Shown here: positions 1 to 7,720 of the stretch, one piece after another
Numbering within the stretch: position 1 is the stretch's first letter
Layout of the letters: every line of letters begins with the position of its first letter
NCBI GenBank assembly: GCA_046542845.1
Contig: JBKHAN010000061.1
Span: 1-16,933 of the forward strand
Direction of reading: 5' to 3'
Source: SKKC01 sp046542845
Lineage (GTDB): Bacteria; Spirochaetota; Spirochaetia; DSM-27196; SKKC01
Length of the DNA: 16,933 nucleotides
The notes under the pieces: generated by a model
Database searches by the model: none
Seen by the model: only the letters and a program-made list of their open reading frames with translations
What the model was told of the DNA's origin: nothing
Made by a program: the position numbers and the translations under genes

Positions 1-53
1 GCGCTGATTCCCGGAATGCTGTCCCGGGAGCTCAAGCCGAGGTGGAAACCGAG
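1..53. other. Window edge downstream of the glycosidase gene; short dyad, no gene identified
   Basis: This stretch follows the stop codon of the minus-strand glycosidase. It holds one 6-bp inverted repeat, TCCCGG (9-14) and CCGGGA (24-29), around a 9-nt loop. No T-tract follows the repeat on the minus strand, so I do not call a terminator. The minus-strand operon may continue past the window edge, but too little sequence is present to tell. Confidence 0.3.
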
Positions 54-1619
54 CTACACGAGGCCCTGATCCTGGCGATACGTGTTCCAGACCGCCGCCC
101 ATGTCTTATAATCCTCGGGCGTAAATGCTTCGTACGATTGTGACCCGTCTCCCCAGATTCCGTCAACGAACCAGCTCGCCGGTATGCCAAGCTCGGGTTG
201 CACGTGGATGTAGCGACGCCATTCGTCAATGTCGTACATGAACCAGTTATCGGTGTTGATGAGCCAATCCGAGACAGATGCGGCGATCCCGTGTCGATAC
301 CGCGCCTGTTCCACCAGATCCGGGCGCTTGAATGCCCAGTCGTTCAGGCGTAGTACATCGGTAACGTCGGCAAAGTACGGGTTACAACAGTGTGTCATGA
401 GCATCGCATCGGGCTTTGCTGCCTTCGCGGCGTCGTGAATCAGTTTTACGTAGTGATGCAGAAGCTCAACACCCCACAGAGTTCCGGAGCGTACGAGATT
501 CTCTCTCACGGGAAGGTCGCTGGTAAAGTCGATGAAGAACCCGTCGATGTCGTATCCGCTCGGCGAAATAAGCTCGCGAACTCCCTCGCTCAGTTGCGTC
601 GAGTAGCCGGGACTCTCCGGGTCTGCAGTCAGCTTCTCGCCATTCTCGGCTCGAATGCACCAGGATGGTGGTGGATCGTCGATGCGCCAGAGGCCGAACC
701 AGGCGATGACTTTTCGACCTTTTTCGTGCTGCTCGTCTACGAACCCGCGAAGGTCGGGATATTTCATACGGTCCGGAGTAAGGCGTTCCCGGTGTAATTG
801 CCACTTGTCTGAAGTGCTTACCACGCCCACCGGGATTCCGTGCCGTTCAAGCGTTTCGACCCAGCGAGTCTGATTACTCTGGGTGTCATACATGGTAACC
901 GAATCGCCCATCCACTTCAGAGGATTTTTTGCGTGAGCCTGATTACACTGCTCACCCCACGCGCACAGCATTGGCTCCTTCCACCAGGCAGGACTGTTTC
1001 GTGTGGGACTCGGGGCATACCCCAGGTCGCGAATCGTCTGTGAATACCATTGCACCACTTCCAAGGGGCTATCTTTGCCTTCCGTCAAAACATGGACACT
1101 CGCAATATGCCCTTCGTCCCGGCAGTATCCGTCAAAGTGCACCTCAAGCTCAAAGGCAGATGGGACGGCAGTCGCACCGGAACCGTAGAGGAGATCTGTC
1201 CGATCAGTTGCCGAGGGTCGGTAGGTCCAGCCGGAGAACAGGTTCTTTCCTCTCGGGGCCGATAAGGCGACACCGAACCACTTGTCTGCGCTGCGGAACG
1301 GAAACACGAGAGGAGGTGGCGTGTACATCCACTGACGTCCGAACAGCGTGTCCCTGTGTTCGCCGCCTAAACCCAGATACACGGTTTGAAGCGGATGCGC
1401 ATACTCCACACCTCCGATATTCGGTCCCGCAACGAAAATATCCGAGAAACCCGGATTGCCACGTGAGGTCAACACCACGTCACGGATTGCTCCGGAACCG
1501 GAGGCATGTACCAGAAACTGCGTCCCGGCAGCTCCGTCAATGCGCTCCACTTCTACTGTTTTCGTTCCATCCGAGCATGTGACACCCGGTATAAATTCCA
1601 CCGTATCCCACGTTTTCAT
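54..1619 (-). CDS. Putative TIM-barrel glycoside hydrolase (alpha-galactosidase-like, GH31/GH36 type)
   Basis: This 521-residue protein has no signal peptide, so it should act in the cytoplasm on imported oligosaccharide. Residues 1-200 look like an N-terminal beta-sandwich rich in G, F and V. From about residue 210 the sequence is barrel-like. A strand ending in FFIDF puts Asp364 where the retaining nucleophile of GH31/GH36 enzymes sits, and RLND puts Asp427 where the acid/base would be. THCCNP (409-414) resembles the cysteine-containing strand of alpha-galactosidases. The family is inferred from this layout and the substrate cannot be read from sequence. The ATG at 1619 has only a weak Shine-Dalgarno (GGCGG about 10 nt upstream). 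The gene is last in an apparent operon with a sugar ABC importer and lies 99 bp after the binding-protein gene, with a strong hairpin in between. Other barrel glycosidase families remain possible. Confidence 0.7.
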   Translation of the reverse strand: MKTWDTVEFIPGVTCSDGTKTVEVERIDGAAGTQFLVHASGSGAIRDVVLTSRGNPGFSDIFVAGPNIGGVEYAHPLQTVYLGLGGEHRDTLFGRQWMYTPPPLVFPFRSADKWFGVALSAPRGKNLFSGWTYRPSATDRTDLLYGSGATAVPSAFELEVHFDGYCRDEGHIASVHVLTEGKDSPLEVVQWYSQTIRDLGYAPSPTRNSPAWWKEPMLCAWGEQCNQAHAKNPLKWMGDSVTMYDTQSNQTRWVETLERHGIPVGVVSTSDKWQLHRERLTPDRMKYPDLRGFVDEQHEKGRKVIAWFGLWRIDDPPPSWCIRAENGEKLTADPESPGYSTQLSEGVRELISPSGYDIDGFFIDFTSDLPVRENLVRSGTLWGVELLHHYVKLIHDAAKAAKPDAMLMTHCCNPYFADVTDVLRLNDWAFKRPDLVEQARYRHGIAASVSDWLINTDNWFMYDIDEWRRYIHVQPELGIPASWFVDGIWGDGSQSYEAFTPEDYKTWAAVWNTYRQDQGLV

Positions 1620-1658
1620 GTCGAGTTACCGCCTTCGTTTGAATCAAGTGCATGAAGA

Positions 1659-1683
1659 AACCGCAGTCACGAAGACTGCGGTT
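1659..1683 (-). terminator. Perfect 10-bp hairpin between binding-protein and glycosidase genes
   Basis: AACCGCAGTC (1659-1668) and GACTGCGGTT (1674-1683) form a perfect 10-bp stem with a 5-nt loop, 36 nt after the binding-protein stop codon. Read on the minus strand it is followed only by TCTTC rather than a long U-tract. It is better read as a leaky terminator or 3'-end mRNA stabiliser that keeps binding-protein transcripts above glycosidase transcripts, a common arrangement in ABC operons. Confidence 0.55.
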
Positions 1684-1718
1684 ATGTTAAAACCCTAATG
1701 TGTGAATAGTCCGTTGGG

Positions 1719-3002
1719 CTATTGACCTAGCATATCGTCGATGTGTTCCTGAAGCTCTATTGCAGTGTCCTCGGGACTCTGTGAACCCAGGAGATATCGG
1801 TTGACGATTTCACCAACACCGGTCAGATATTCGACCGCAGTTCCCGGCGGGAAGTCTCGCGGCAACCTGTCATCGATAAACTCGTCGAAGCGCCGAACCG
1901 CAAGATTCTGTTCACCCAGCTCTTCCATGAATGCTTCATCGTTCAGCACGGTGCGGAATGCAGGTGCCTGAAGGCTTGCCGTCATTTTGTGAACCTCGGG
2001 GTCAGCAAAGAAGCGGATGAAGTCCATGACTACTTCGGGCGTCTGCTGATAGTTGCTTCCGTAACGATTCACGACCAGCCCCCAGCTGTCGCCAATTCCG
2101 TAGGACCCTGCCGGGCCGGCCGGAAACGGCATAACACCGATGACGTCTTCGAGGCCTTCTTCCACTGCGAATGTGCCCATCGATCCCCAGTCGCGCAGCA
2201 TTGCCACTCGTCCCTCACGGAAGAGCGCACGGCTCTGGTTGTAATCGATTTCGGAGAGGTCTTCGGGCGCAGAGGCGCGAAGGAGGTCCCGCATCATCGT
2301 CAGCGCTTCTACCGCTTCCTCGGTCGGTTCGCCGTCGACGGCCACCTGCAATTGCTCACCACCGGCCTGCATCAGAAACTCGATGAAGTTATTGTACATT
2401 TCTCCGGCTCCGCCCTGAGTCAAATAACCCCACTGGTCCAGGTCGCCGTCACCATCGGTGTCCAGGGTCAACTCCTCCGCGGCCACCAGGAGCTCGTCCC
2501 ATGTTTCAGGAATGTCTACGCCACTTTCCTCGAACAGATCGGTTCGATAGTACAGATAGCTGATGCCGTTCCACCACGGCATTCGGTACATTCCGCCATG
2601 CAGCTCGAGGAACTCGCGTTGCAGTCCGACCAGGTCGTCCACCACCGCCTGATCGAGATGATCCGACAGGTTTACCCAGGCCTCAGCGTCCACGCCGTCC
2701 ATGGTAATGGAGTCATCGTGGTAGAGCACGTCCACACCAGCGAACTGGTTACGCATCCACAGGGTCGTTCTCGAAACATGATCCGCCCAGGTGGAAGGGC
2801 CACGGATGAGGTTCACCTCCACGTCCGGATTCCGTTCCTCGTACAGGGCGATTACCTCTTCGGCGGTATCGATACCACCGAGGCCGACATAAACGTTTAC
2901 GGTACCACCTTCCGCGCCGGCCTGCTCGGCTTCGCCGGCGGCGAATGCAACCGAAGCCGCAACCAACAACGCCAGCAGCGCCATTGTACATCGTCTCATC
3001 AT
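1719..3002 (-). CDS. Sugar ABC transporter solute-binding protein (family 1)
   Basis: The 427-residue protein is the substrate receptor of the first ABC importer, exported to the periplasm or cell surface. The signal peptide (about residues 1-21) is MMRRC plus a Leu/Ala/Val core ending VAFA-AG, with no lipobox Cys. Family features include ETWDEL near residue 167, usual in family-1 sugar-binding proteins, and an acidic calcium-type loop DTDGDGDLD at 181-189. The start is set by AGGAGG at 3007-3012. ATG at 3002 (4-nt spacing) or the adjacent ATG at 2999 (7-nt spacing) is used, not the farther upstream ATG at 3044, which would place 14 polar residues before the signal peptide. It lies 65 bp downstream of the MalG-type permease gene and upstream of the glycosidase. 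The substrate is probably an oligosaccharide, inferred from context. Confidence 0.9.
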   Translation of the reverse strand: MMRRCTMALLALLVAASVAFAAGEAEQAGAEGGTVNVYVGLGGIDTAEEVIALYEERNPDVEVNLIRGPSTWADHVSRTTLWMRNQFAGVDVLYHDDSITMDGVDAEAWVNLSDHLDQAVVDDLVGLQREFLELHGGMYRMPWWNGISYLYYRTDLFEESGVDIPETWDELLVAAEELTLDTDGDGDLDQWGYLTQGGAGEMYNNFIEFLMQAGGEQLQVAVDGEPTEEAVEALTMMRDLLRASAPEDLSEIDYNQSRALFREGRVAMLRDWGSMGTFAVEEGLEDVIGVMPFPAGPAGSYGIGDSWGLVVNRYGSNYQQTPEVVMDFIRFFADPEVHKMTASLQAPAFRTVLNDEAFMEELGEQNLAVRRFDEFIDDRLPRDFPPGTAVEYLTGVGEIVNRYLLGSQSPEDTAIELQEHIDDMLGQ

Positions 3003-3067
3003 TCTTCCTCCTCTCTCTCCTATAGGGTTTTCACTCTGATACACTCACGACCGTTGTACGAGTCTCG

Positions 3068-3898
3068 TTATTTCAGACTCCTTCCGGTCAGCCCGCTCAA
3101 TATATATCGTTGAAAGACAACGACCAGGATCACTATCGGGACCAGCGACACGATGCCACCGGCGGTCATCTTTGCAAATGGGGTTTCGTACAGGCCCGGG
3201 AGTTCAAGAAGCGCCGGCATAATCATTTTGGCGCGGTCAAACGTAAACGAAAGAGAGAACAGCAGGTCGTTATACGAGAAAATAAACCGTAGAAGGAACA
3301 GCGAGACGAGTACATTCCGAATCGGCGGTACGACGATCTGCCAGACGATGCGTATCTCCCCAGCGCCGTCGATACGAGCTGCCTCAAGCATTTCCTTGGG
3401 AAACTCGAGCATGTACGGGAGGGCGAACCACGAAAACATGGGAACCCCGCTGAAGCCGTACAGCATCACAAGCAGTCCTCGTGTGTCCAGAAGCCCGAGG
3501 GGACTGACAATACGAAAGATAGGAAGCACGTAGACAACCCATGGCAGCGTCAGCGACCAGATAATGAAATAAAAGAGTGCTTTCTTGCCGGGAAACTCAA
3601 ACTTCGCGAGCGAGTAGGCAACGGAAAGGCTGAGAGACATTGAAATGAATGTTGCGACTGTACTGATTGAGATCGAGTTAAAGAAGTATCGGTCGATTCG
3701 GTATTCCTGGAAAATATCCGCGTAGGCTTCGAGTGTGAAAAGGGCTGCCTGAGGCGCATAGACGGGTCGAGATTGAAGAACGGCCGCCTCGGGCAGAAAG
3801 GATACATTCAGCATCCAGTAAATCGGCAGAAGGGTGAGCGCGGTAATGACCACAAAGATCGAGATGAGAAGTATACGAACCCGGACCGGAGTACGCAT
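3068..3898 (-). CDS. Carbohydrate ABC transporter permease, MalG type
   Basis: This 276-residue inner-membrane protein has about six hydrophobic segments, the first at residues 8-30, and is one half of the translocation pore. The cytoplasmic EAA loop that docks the ATPase is clear at about 172-191 (EAARIDGAGE... ending VVPP). The length fits the MalG/UgpE group (about 270-280 residues). The start ATG at 3898 has GGAGG about 8 nt upstream. It overlaps the stop codon of the preceding permease by one base (TAATG), which indicates translational coupling and equimolar synthesis. The binding-protein gene follows 65 bp later. Confidence 0.92.
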   Translation of the reverse strand: MRTPVRVRILLISIFVVITALTLLPIYWMLNVSFLPEAAVLQSRPVYAPQAALFTLEAYADIFQEYRIDRYFFNSISISTVATFISMSLSLSVAYSLAKFEFPGKKALFYFIIWSLTLPWVVYVLPIFRIVSPLGLLDTRGLLVMLYGFSGVPMFSWFALPYMLEFPKEMLEAARIDGAGEIRIVWQIVVPPIRNVLVSLFLLRFIFSYNDLLFSLSFTFDRAKMIMPALLELPGLYETPFAKMTAGGIVSLVPIVILVVVFQRYILSGLTGRSLK

Positions 3899-4764
3899 TA
3901 CGCTTTCCTCCGAATCATTCGAAGCTGCACCGGAGCAAAGACCGATACGACGAGAATCGTGATAAAAAGACTCCAGGTGGTTGCGAGGGCGGTGCCGTAT
4001 CGGTAATTACCGAAGAGCATGCCATGTCGATAAATGCCAACCGCGACGGTCTCCGTCGCGTGTGCGGGTCCGCCGGCTGTGAGCGTGTATACCATATCAA
4101 ACTCTTGCAGAGCAAAGATCGAAACGATCGTCCCGATATACAGCATGTTACGCAGCAGAAGCGGGATCGTTATATAAAAAAAAGCCTGTATGGATGTGGC
4201 GCCGCTTATGGAGGCCTGTTCATAGAGTTCTTTGGAAATGGTCTGGCGGGCGACGAGGAACAGTAATGTCGCAAACCACACGTCTTTATAGAAACGGGAC
4301 AAAACGACCGAAAATCGTGCAGGCCATACCGTACTGAGCCAGGCAACACGGCTCTCAATGATACCGATCCGAAGAAGCAGATCGTTCGCAATCCCGAAGT
4401 TTCTGCTCAACACAACAGACGCGAGAAGCCCCCAGGCGGTAAGCGAAATTGACCACGGGATCAGGATGGTTGTCTTGAGAACGCCCTGGCCGCGATTCAA
4501 ACGGTTGATTGAGACAGCCAGAAGCAAACCAAAGACCAGCATCAATACCGTCGTGACGGCCGCGTAGGAAATGGTGAATGCCATGGAGCCCCAGAATCGT
4601 GAATCGGTCAGGGCGCGCACGTAGTTCTCCAGGCCAACAAAATCATCCCGGCGTCCAAAAAGGGAGAGATACAAACCGTATAGAAGGGGGACGGTAAAGC
4701 TTAGAATGAACAACGAGAACGGAATGATCAGAAGTACGGCAAGCTCAGTTTTCTTCGGCTTCAC
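3898..4764 (-). CDS. Carbohydrate ABC transporter permease, MalF type
   Basis: This 288-residue inner-membrane protein is the partner permease of the MalG-type subunit. The first membrane span is residues 9-33. The EAA loop lies at 182-201 (EQASISGATS... ending ITIP), slightly divergent because EAA reads EQA. The start is GTG at 4764, with AAAGGA at 4774-4779 about 9 nt upstream. This is the first gene of the minus-strand operon, so its promoter lies in the divergent region 4765-4834. No ATPase gene accompanies the two permeases, as is usual for CUT1 sugar importers that borrow a shared MsmK/UgpC-type ATPase. Confidence 0.9.
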   Translation of the reverse strand: MKPKKTELAVLLIIPFSLFILSFTVPLLYGLYLSLFGRRDDFVGLENYVRALTDSRFWGSMAFTISYAAVTTVLMLVFGLLLAVSINRLNRGQGVLKTTILIPWSISLTAWGLLASVVLSRNFGIANDLLLRIGIIESRVAWLSTVWPARFSVVLSRFYKDVWFATLLFLVARQTISKELYEQASISGATSIQAFFYITIPLLLRNMLYIGTIVSIFALQEFDMVYTLTAGGPAHATETVAVGIYRHGMLFGNYRYGTALATTWSLFITILVVSVFAPVQLRMIRRKA

Positions 4765-4777
4765 ACAAAAAAATCCT

Positions 4778-4807
4778 TTGACGTGTTTCGCTATCTACCT
4801 ATATGAT
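4778..4807 (+). promoter_or_regulatory. Sigma70-like promoter for the rraA-like/dehydratase/SDR operon
   Basis: The -35 box TTGACG (4778-4783) and -10 box TATGAT (4802-4807) are separated by 18 bp and each match the consensus at 5 of 6 positions. Transcription would begin near 4814 and leave a leader of about 110 nt before the ATG at 4925. The -10 box overlaps that of the opposing promoter by two bases and lies under the 4797-4819 dyad. Confidence 0.6.
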
Positions 4808-4819
4808 CTTAGTATAGGT
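4797..4819. promoter_or_regulatory. Candidate operator: perfect 7-9-7 inverted repeat over both divergent -10 boxes
   Basis: ACCTATA (4797-4803) and TATAGGT (4813-4819) are perfect inverted repeats separated by 9 bp. The dyad covers the -10 boxes of both divergent promoters, so one bound repressor would shut off both operons. The FadR-type regulator encoded at 7721 is the most obvious candidate ligand, by proximity only. The sequence does not closely match a known GntR consensus that I can cite. Confidence 0.5.
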
Positions 4820-4834
4820 TAATTGGCAAGTCAA
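4806..4834 (-). promoter_or_regulatory. Sigma70-like promoter for the permease/binding-protein/glycosidase operon
   Basis: Read on the minus strand, -35 TTGACT (4829-4834) and -10 TAAGAT (4806-4811) have the ideal 17-bp spacing. The boxes match consensus at 5 of 6 and 4 of 6 positions. The transcript would start near 4799, about 35 nt before the GTG start at 4764. Confidence 0.6.
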
Positions 4835-4924
4835 GAAATCTTTGTGACCTTTTTGCGCATCGTGAAGAATCAATGACCTGTACGAGAATCAACCGGGAAA
4901 TACGTCGAGGGGAGAACGGGACGC

Positions 4925-5653
4925 ATGCAACAGAGGGAAACGATCAGCAGTATTGGTGAGGTAGAGAACGGTTCGCCGGAATGGGACAATGACGAGGAGC
5001 TGTTCGACCTTGTGACGGAAGAGTTGTTCACTGCGGTCATTGGTGACATTTGCGATGTACACGGACTTCGTCATCAGTTCATTGACCCGAGAATTCATTC
5101 TGTACTGCGCGAGAATCCGATCCCCGTCATGGTCGGGCGCGCTATGCCCGTGCTCGAAGCGGACGTGTTCTCCGAGCCGGACGATGGCGTGCCATTCGGC
5201 AGAATGCTCGAAGCGCTCGATGAGCTGCTTCCCGGTGAAATCTACATATGCAGCGGCGCGAGCCACCGGTATGCGCTTGTGGGTGAAATCATGGCGACGG
5301 CGATGCTGGCCAGAGGCGCCCGGGGTGCCGTGTGTGACGGGTTTGTGCGCGACACCGAAGGTCTTCAGTCGGTCGGATTGCCTGTGTACGCGCTGGGCAG
5401 TTATGCCCAGGACCAGCGCGGGCGTGGAAAGGTTATTGAGTATCGCGTTCCGATCGAAATCGCCGGTGTGCGTATCGAAGAAGGTGATCTTATAGTAGGG
5501 GATGCAGATGGTGTTATTGTGATTCCCCGGGATCGCGAGGAGCAGATTATCACGGGGGCCCTTGGGAAAGCCCGTTCAGAGAATACGGTCAAGAAAGCCA
5601 TTCAGGACGGGATGGGAGCCCGAGAAGCGTTTGAGACCTACGGAATACTATAG
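4925..5653 (+). CDS. RraA-family protein (4-hydroxy-4-methyl-2-oxoglutarate aldolase-like)
   Basis: This 242-residue protein belongs to the RraA/HMG-aldolase fold, once labelled dimethylmenaquinone methyltransferase-like. The diagnostic core is present: GE (120-121), ARGARG (129-134), then DGFVRD (138-143), where Arg142 and Asp143 match the pyruvate- and metal-binding pair of HMG/CHA aldolases. GDLIVGDADG (187-196) is the conserved C-terminal beta-motif. True RraA proteins are about 160 residues, and the extra length is typical of the aldolase-like members that sit in sugar-acid operons. It probably cleaves or decarboxylates a 2-oxo acid made downstream of the neighbouring dehydratase, which is an inference. 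The ATG at 4925 has AGGGGA about 11 nt upstream. Its stop overlaps the next start by one base (TAGTG). Confidence 0.85.
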   Translation: MQQRETISSIGEVENGSPEWDNDEELFDLVTEELFTAVIGDICDVHGLRHQFIDPRIHSVLRENPIPVMVGRAMPVLEADVFSEPDDGVPFGRMLEALDELLPGEIYICSGASHRYALVGEIMATAMLARGARGAVCDGFVRDTEGLQSVGLPVYALGSYAQDQRGRGKVIEYRVPIEIAGVRIEEGDLIVGDADGVIVIPRDREEQIITGALGKARSENTVKKAIQDGMGAREAFETYGIL

Positions 5654-6813
5654 TGAAAATTAGCGATGTGAAAGTCTGGCTGGTGGAAGGGGTCAAGTAT
5701 AACTGGACGGTGCTGAAGATCTACACCGACACCGGTGCAACAGGCATCGGCGAGGCGACGAACTGGCCCGGGAGCCCTATCGTGGAAAGCGCCGTCCGTC
5801 ACGCGGGCGAGCGTATTATCGGACTGGATCCGCTTGCGACCGATTACGTGTGGTCCAAACTGTATCGCGATCTGAACTGGATAGGCCCCACAGGCGCTTC
5901 CCTTTGCGCCATCAGCGGAATCGATATGGCCCTGCTCGATTTGAAGGCAAAACACTTCGGCATGCCGTTGTACCATCTTCTCGGCGGTCCGATCCGGCGA
6001 AGGATCAGACTGTATGCGAATTACTGGTTTACCAAAGGTGATCACACCGCTTCTTCGTATGCCGCGGCTGCTCGCACAGTCATCGACGCCGGATTCCAGG
6101 GCCTTAAATTTGATCCATTCGCACACGTCAATTATCTCTATGGAGATGATCTGTCCACCAACCTGGAGCTTCGGGCCGATCGAAAGCAGCTGGCGGTGGA
6201 TATCGCATCGGCGGTACGCGACACAATCGGCCCGGATGCCGATATGATGATCGAGACACACGCACTCCTGAACTTTGCCGACGCAGTTGAGATGGCTCAG
6301 AGACTGTCGCCGTTGCGCGTAACATGGTTCGAAGAGCCTGTAGGCCCGGAAAACCCGGTGAGTCTTGCCGAACTTCGAAGGCGCGTGCCGGCAGAAGTTC
6401 CCATCTGCGTCGGTGAACGCCACTATACCAGAAGCGGATTTCGGCCGGTCTTCGAATCGCATGCGTGTGATTTCATAATGCCTGACATTACCCGCTGCGG
6501 GGGACCGAGTGAACTCAAACGCATAGCTACGATGGCCGAAGCATATAACGTTCAGGTCGCACCACATAACCCGAATGGCCCCTTAAGCACGCTTGCAAGC
6601 GCGCATGTGTGCGCTACGATTCCAAACTTTTTCCGGCAGGAGTTCATGTTTCATGATGTGTCGTGGCGGGACGAGGTAATCAGCCGACCCTTGCCGGTGC
6701 GGGATGGATACCTGGAACTCGACGAAGCGCCGGGGCTCGGCGTCGATCTGCTGGAAGAGGAACTTGAAAAGCATCCCGGAGTCCGCACCCTTCGATCCGG
6801 ATTTTACGTGTAG
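5653..6813 (+). CDS. Enolase-superfamily sugar-acid dehydratase (mandelate racemase/galactonate dehydratase-like)
   Basis: The 386-residue protein has the usual two domains: an N-terminal capping domain (about 1-120) with TDTGATGIGEA (25-35), and a C-terminal barrel. Metal-ligand positions are readable. ETH (201-203) stands where galactonate-dehydratase relatives usually have Asp-x-His. FEEP (226-229) holds the second ligand and GER (254-256) the third. His305 in APHNPNGP is the counterpart of the catalytic His in the galactonate-dehydratase PHcPLGP motif. It probably dehydrates an aldonic or uronic-derived acid to a 2-keto-3-deoxy acid. Glu for Asp at the first ligand is unusual from memory and means the substrate should not be assumed. 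The start is GTG at 5653, overlapping the preceding stop by one base. Confidence 0.85.
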   Translation: MKISDVKVWLVEGVKYNWTVLKIYTDTGATGIGEATNWPGSPIVESAVRHAGERIIGLDPLATDYVWSKLYRDLNWIGPTGASLCAISGIDMALLDLKAKHFGMPLYHLLGGPIRRRIRLYANYWFTKGDHTASSYAAAARTVIDAGFQGLKFDPFAHVNYLYGDDLSTNLELRADRKQLAVDIASAVRDTIGPDADMMIETHALLNFADAVEMAQRLSPLRVTWFEEPVGPENPVSLAELRRRVPAEVPICVGERHYTRSGFRPVFESHACDFIMPDITRCGGPSELKRIATMAEAYNVQVAPHNPNGPLSTLASAHVCATIPNFFRQEFMFHDVSWRDEVISRPLPVRDGYLELDEAPGLGVDLLEEELEKHPGVRTLRSGFYV

Positions 6814-6822
6814 GATGTCTGT

Positions 6823-7632
6823 ATGAGTCTTGTAGTTGATTTGAGTGGCCGTAACGCTGTGGTCTCCGGTGTCACGAGCGGAATCGGTTTTGCGATTGCT
6901 CGCCAACTCGCCATCGCAGGGTGTGACGTAGCGGGTTGCGGACGGCGACCTGCCACATCAGACGGAGCACAGCAGTTCGTAGATGCAGTTCAGGCAGCCG
7001 GTCGGAAAGCGGTGTACGTTCAATGCGACATTTCGCGCGAAGAGGCGGCTGCGCTGTTTGTCGCTACGGCGGAACGGGAGCTCGGTCCAATAGCAATTCT
7101 TGTATCAAACGCCGGCCGTAACGTGTTCGAAAGTGCGGCTGACTGTACCGTTGAACAGTGGCGCGATTGTATGGACCTGGACTTGCGGGCACACTGGCTT
7201 TTAGCAAAGGCAAGCCGCGCCTCGCTGACGAACGCGGGGCAGGGGGTGGTAATTGTAATATCATCCAACCACTCATTCTATTCTATTCCCGGTTGTTTCC
7301 CGTACAATGTGGCAAAAGCCGGGATGAATGCGCTCGTACAATCCCTCGCGATCGAATGGGGACCGGAGATTCGCGCGGTCAGCGTTGCACCGGGATTTAT
7401 AGACACGCCCGGGAACGATACCTACTTCGAGTCATTCGGAGATCCTGCAAAAGCCCGCAGGGAAACCGAGGCGATGCACCCTACGGGACGAATAGGCACA
7501 GCCGAGGAGATCGGATCGCTCTGTGCATTCCTCGCGAGCTCCCATGCAGCGTTCATTAACGGCGTCACGATAACGGTAGACGGAGGGCGCTCCGCTTTGA
7601 TGCAGGATGGGGCTAAGGAGTATATTCGATAA
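6823..7632 (+). CDS. SDR-family NAD(P)-dependent oxidoreductase
   Basis: This 269-residue classical short-chain dehydrogenase contains every landmark. The nucleotide-binding motif is SGVTSGIG (glycines 16, 20, 22), with Ser where Thr is usual. NAG lies at 96-98, the catalytic Ser at 147/148 (ISSN), the Tyr161/Lys165 pair in YNVAK, PG at 190-191 and a C-terminal DGG. RR at 41-42 after the second strand suggests, but does not prove, NADPH preference. The ATG at 6823 has AGGA 7 nt upstream, overlapping the previous stop codon region. It lies 9 bp after the dehydratase gene, so it is part of the same operon. It probably oxidises or reduces a sugar-acid intermediate. Confidence 0.92.
   Translation: MSLVVDLSGRNAVVSGVTSGIGFAIARQLAIAGCDVAGCGRRPATSDGAQQFVDAVQAAGRKAVYVQCDISREEAAALFVATAERELGPIAILVSNAGRNVFESAADCTVEQWRDCMDLDLRAHWLLAKASRASLTNAGQGVVIVISSNHSFYSIPGCFPYNVAKAGMNALVQSLAIEWGPEIRAVSVAPGFIDTPGNDTYFESFGDPAKARRETEAMHPTGRIGTAEEIGSLCAFLASSHAAFINGVTITVDGGRSALMQDGAKEYIR
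7597..7626 (+). promoter_or_regulatory. Possible promoter for the FadR-type regulator gene
   Basis: TTGATG (7597-7602) and TATATT (7621-7626) are 18 bp apart, inside the last codons of the SDR gene. A transcript would start near 7633 and carry the 7645-7665 dyad in its leader. This would let the regulator be expressed independently of the upstream operon. Confidence 0.4.
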
Positions 7633-7644
7633 ACCTGTTTCAAG

Positions 7645-7665
7645 GCGTCTGAGCCGTAAAGACGC
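7645..7665 (+). promoter_or_regulatory. Inverted repeat in the leader of the regulator gene
   Basis: GCGTCT (7645-7650) and AGACGC (7660-7665) are perfect arms with a 9-bp spacer, the same geometry as the 4797-4819 dyad but different sequence. It could be an autoregulatory operator or a small hairpin. No T-tract follows, so it is not a terminator. Confidence 0.35.
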
Positions 7666-7720
7666 GAGGATCGTGGAGTAGAGCAGTGACATATACACGA
7701 CGAACGATCGAGTACACGCC

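Noticed and set aside
9..29. Inverted repeat TCCCGG/CCGGGA as a terminator for the first operon
   Set aside because: The stem is only 6 bp and no T-tract follows on the minus strand.
181..189. Dockerin or EF-hand domain in the first binding protein (residue numbers: DTDGDGDLD loop)
   Set aside because: Single acidic DxDxDG-type loops are common within family-1 binding proteins, so it is probably a local calcium site and not a separate domain. The positions given are residues of the 1719-3002 protein.
1989..3113. 374-codon plus-strand open frame opposite the first binding-protein gene
   Set aside because: It is antisense to a clear solute-binding protein with signal peptide and Shine-Dalgarno. 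Its translation has no recognisable domain and mirrors the codon pattern of the real gene.
5638..6567. 309-codon minus-strand open frame opposite the dehydratase gene
   Set aside because: The plus strand encodes a well-formed enolase-superfamily protein. The antisense product lacks any motif and is rich in His, Cys and Arg as typical shadows are.
6938..6950. GGTTGCGGAC match to the MITE-like terminal repeat inside the SDR gene
   Set aside because: The match is only about 10 bp, within conserved coding sequence, with no partner repeat nearby.
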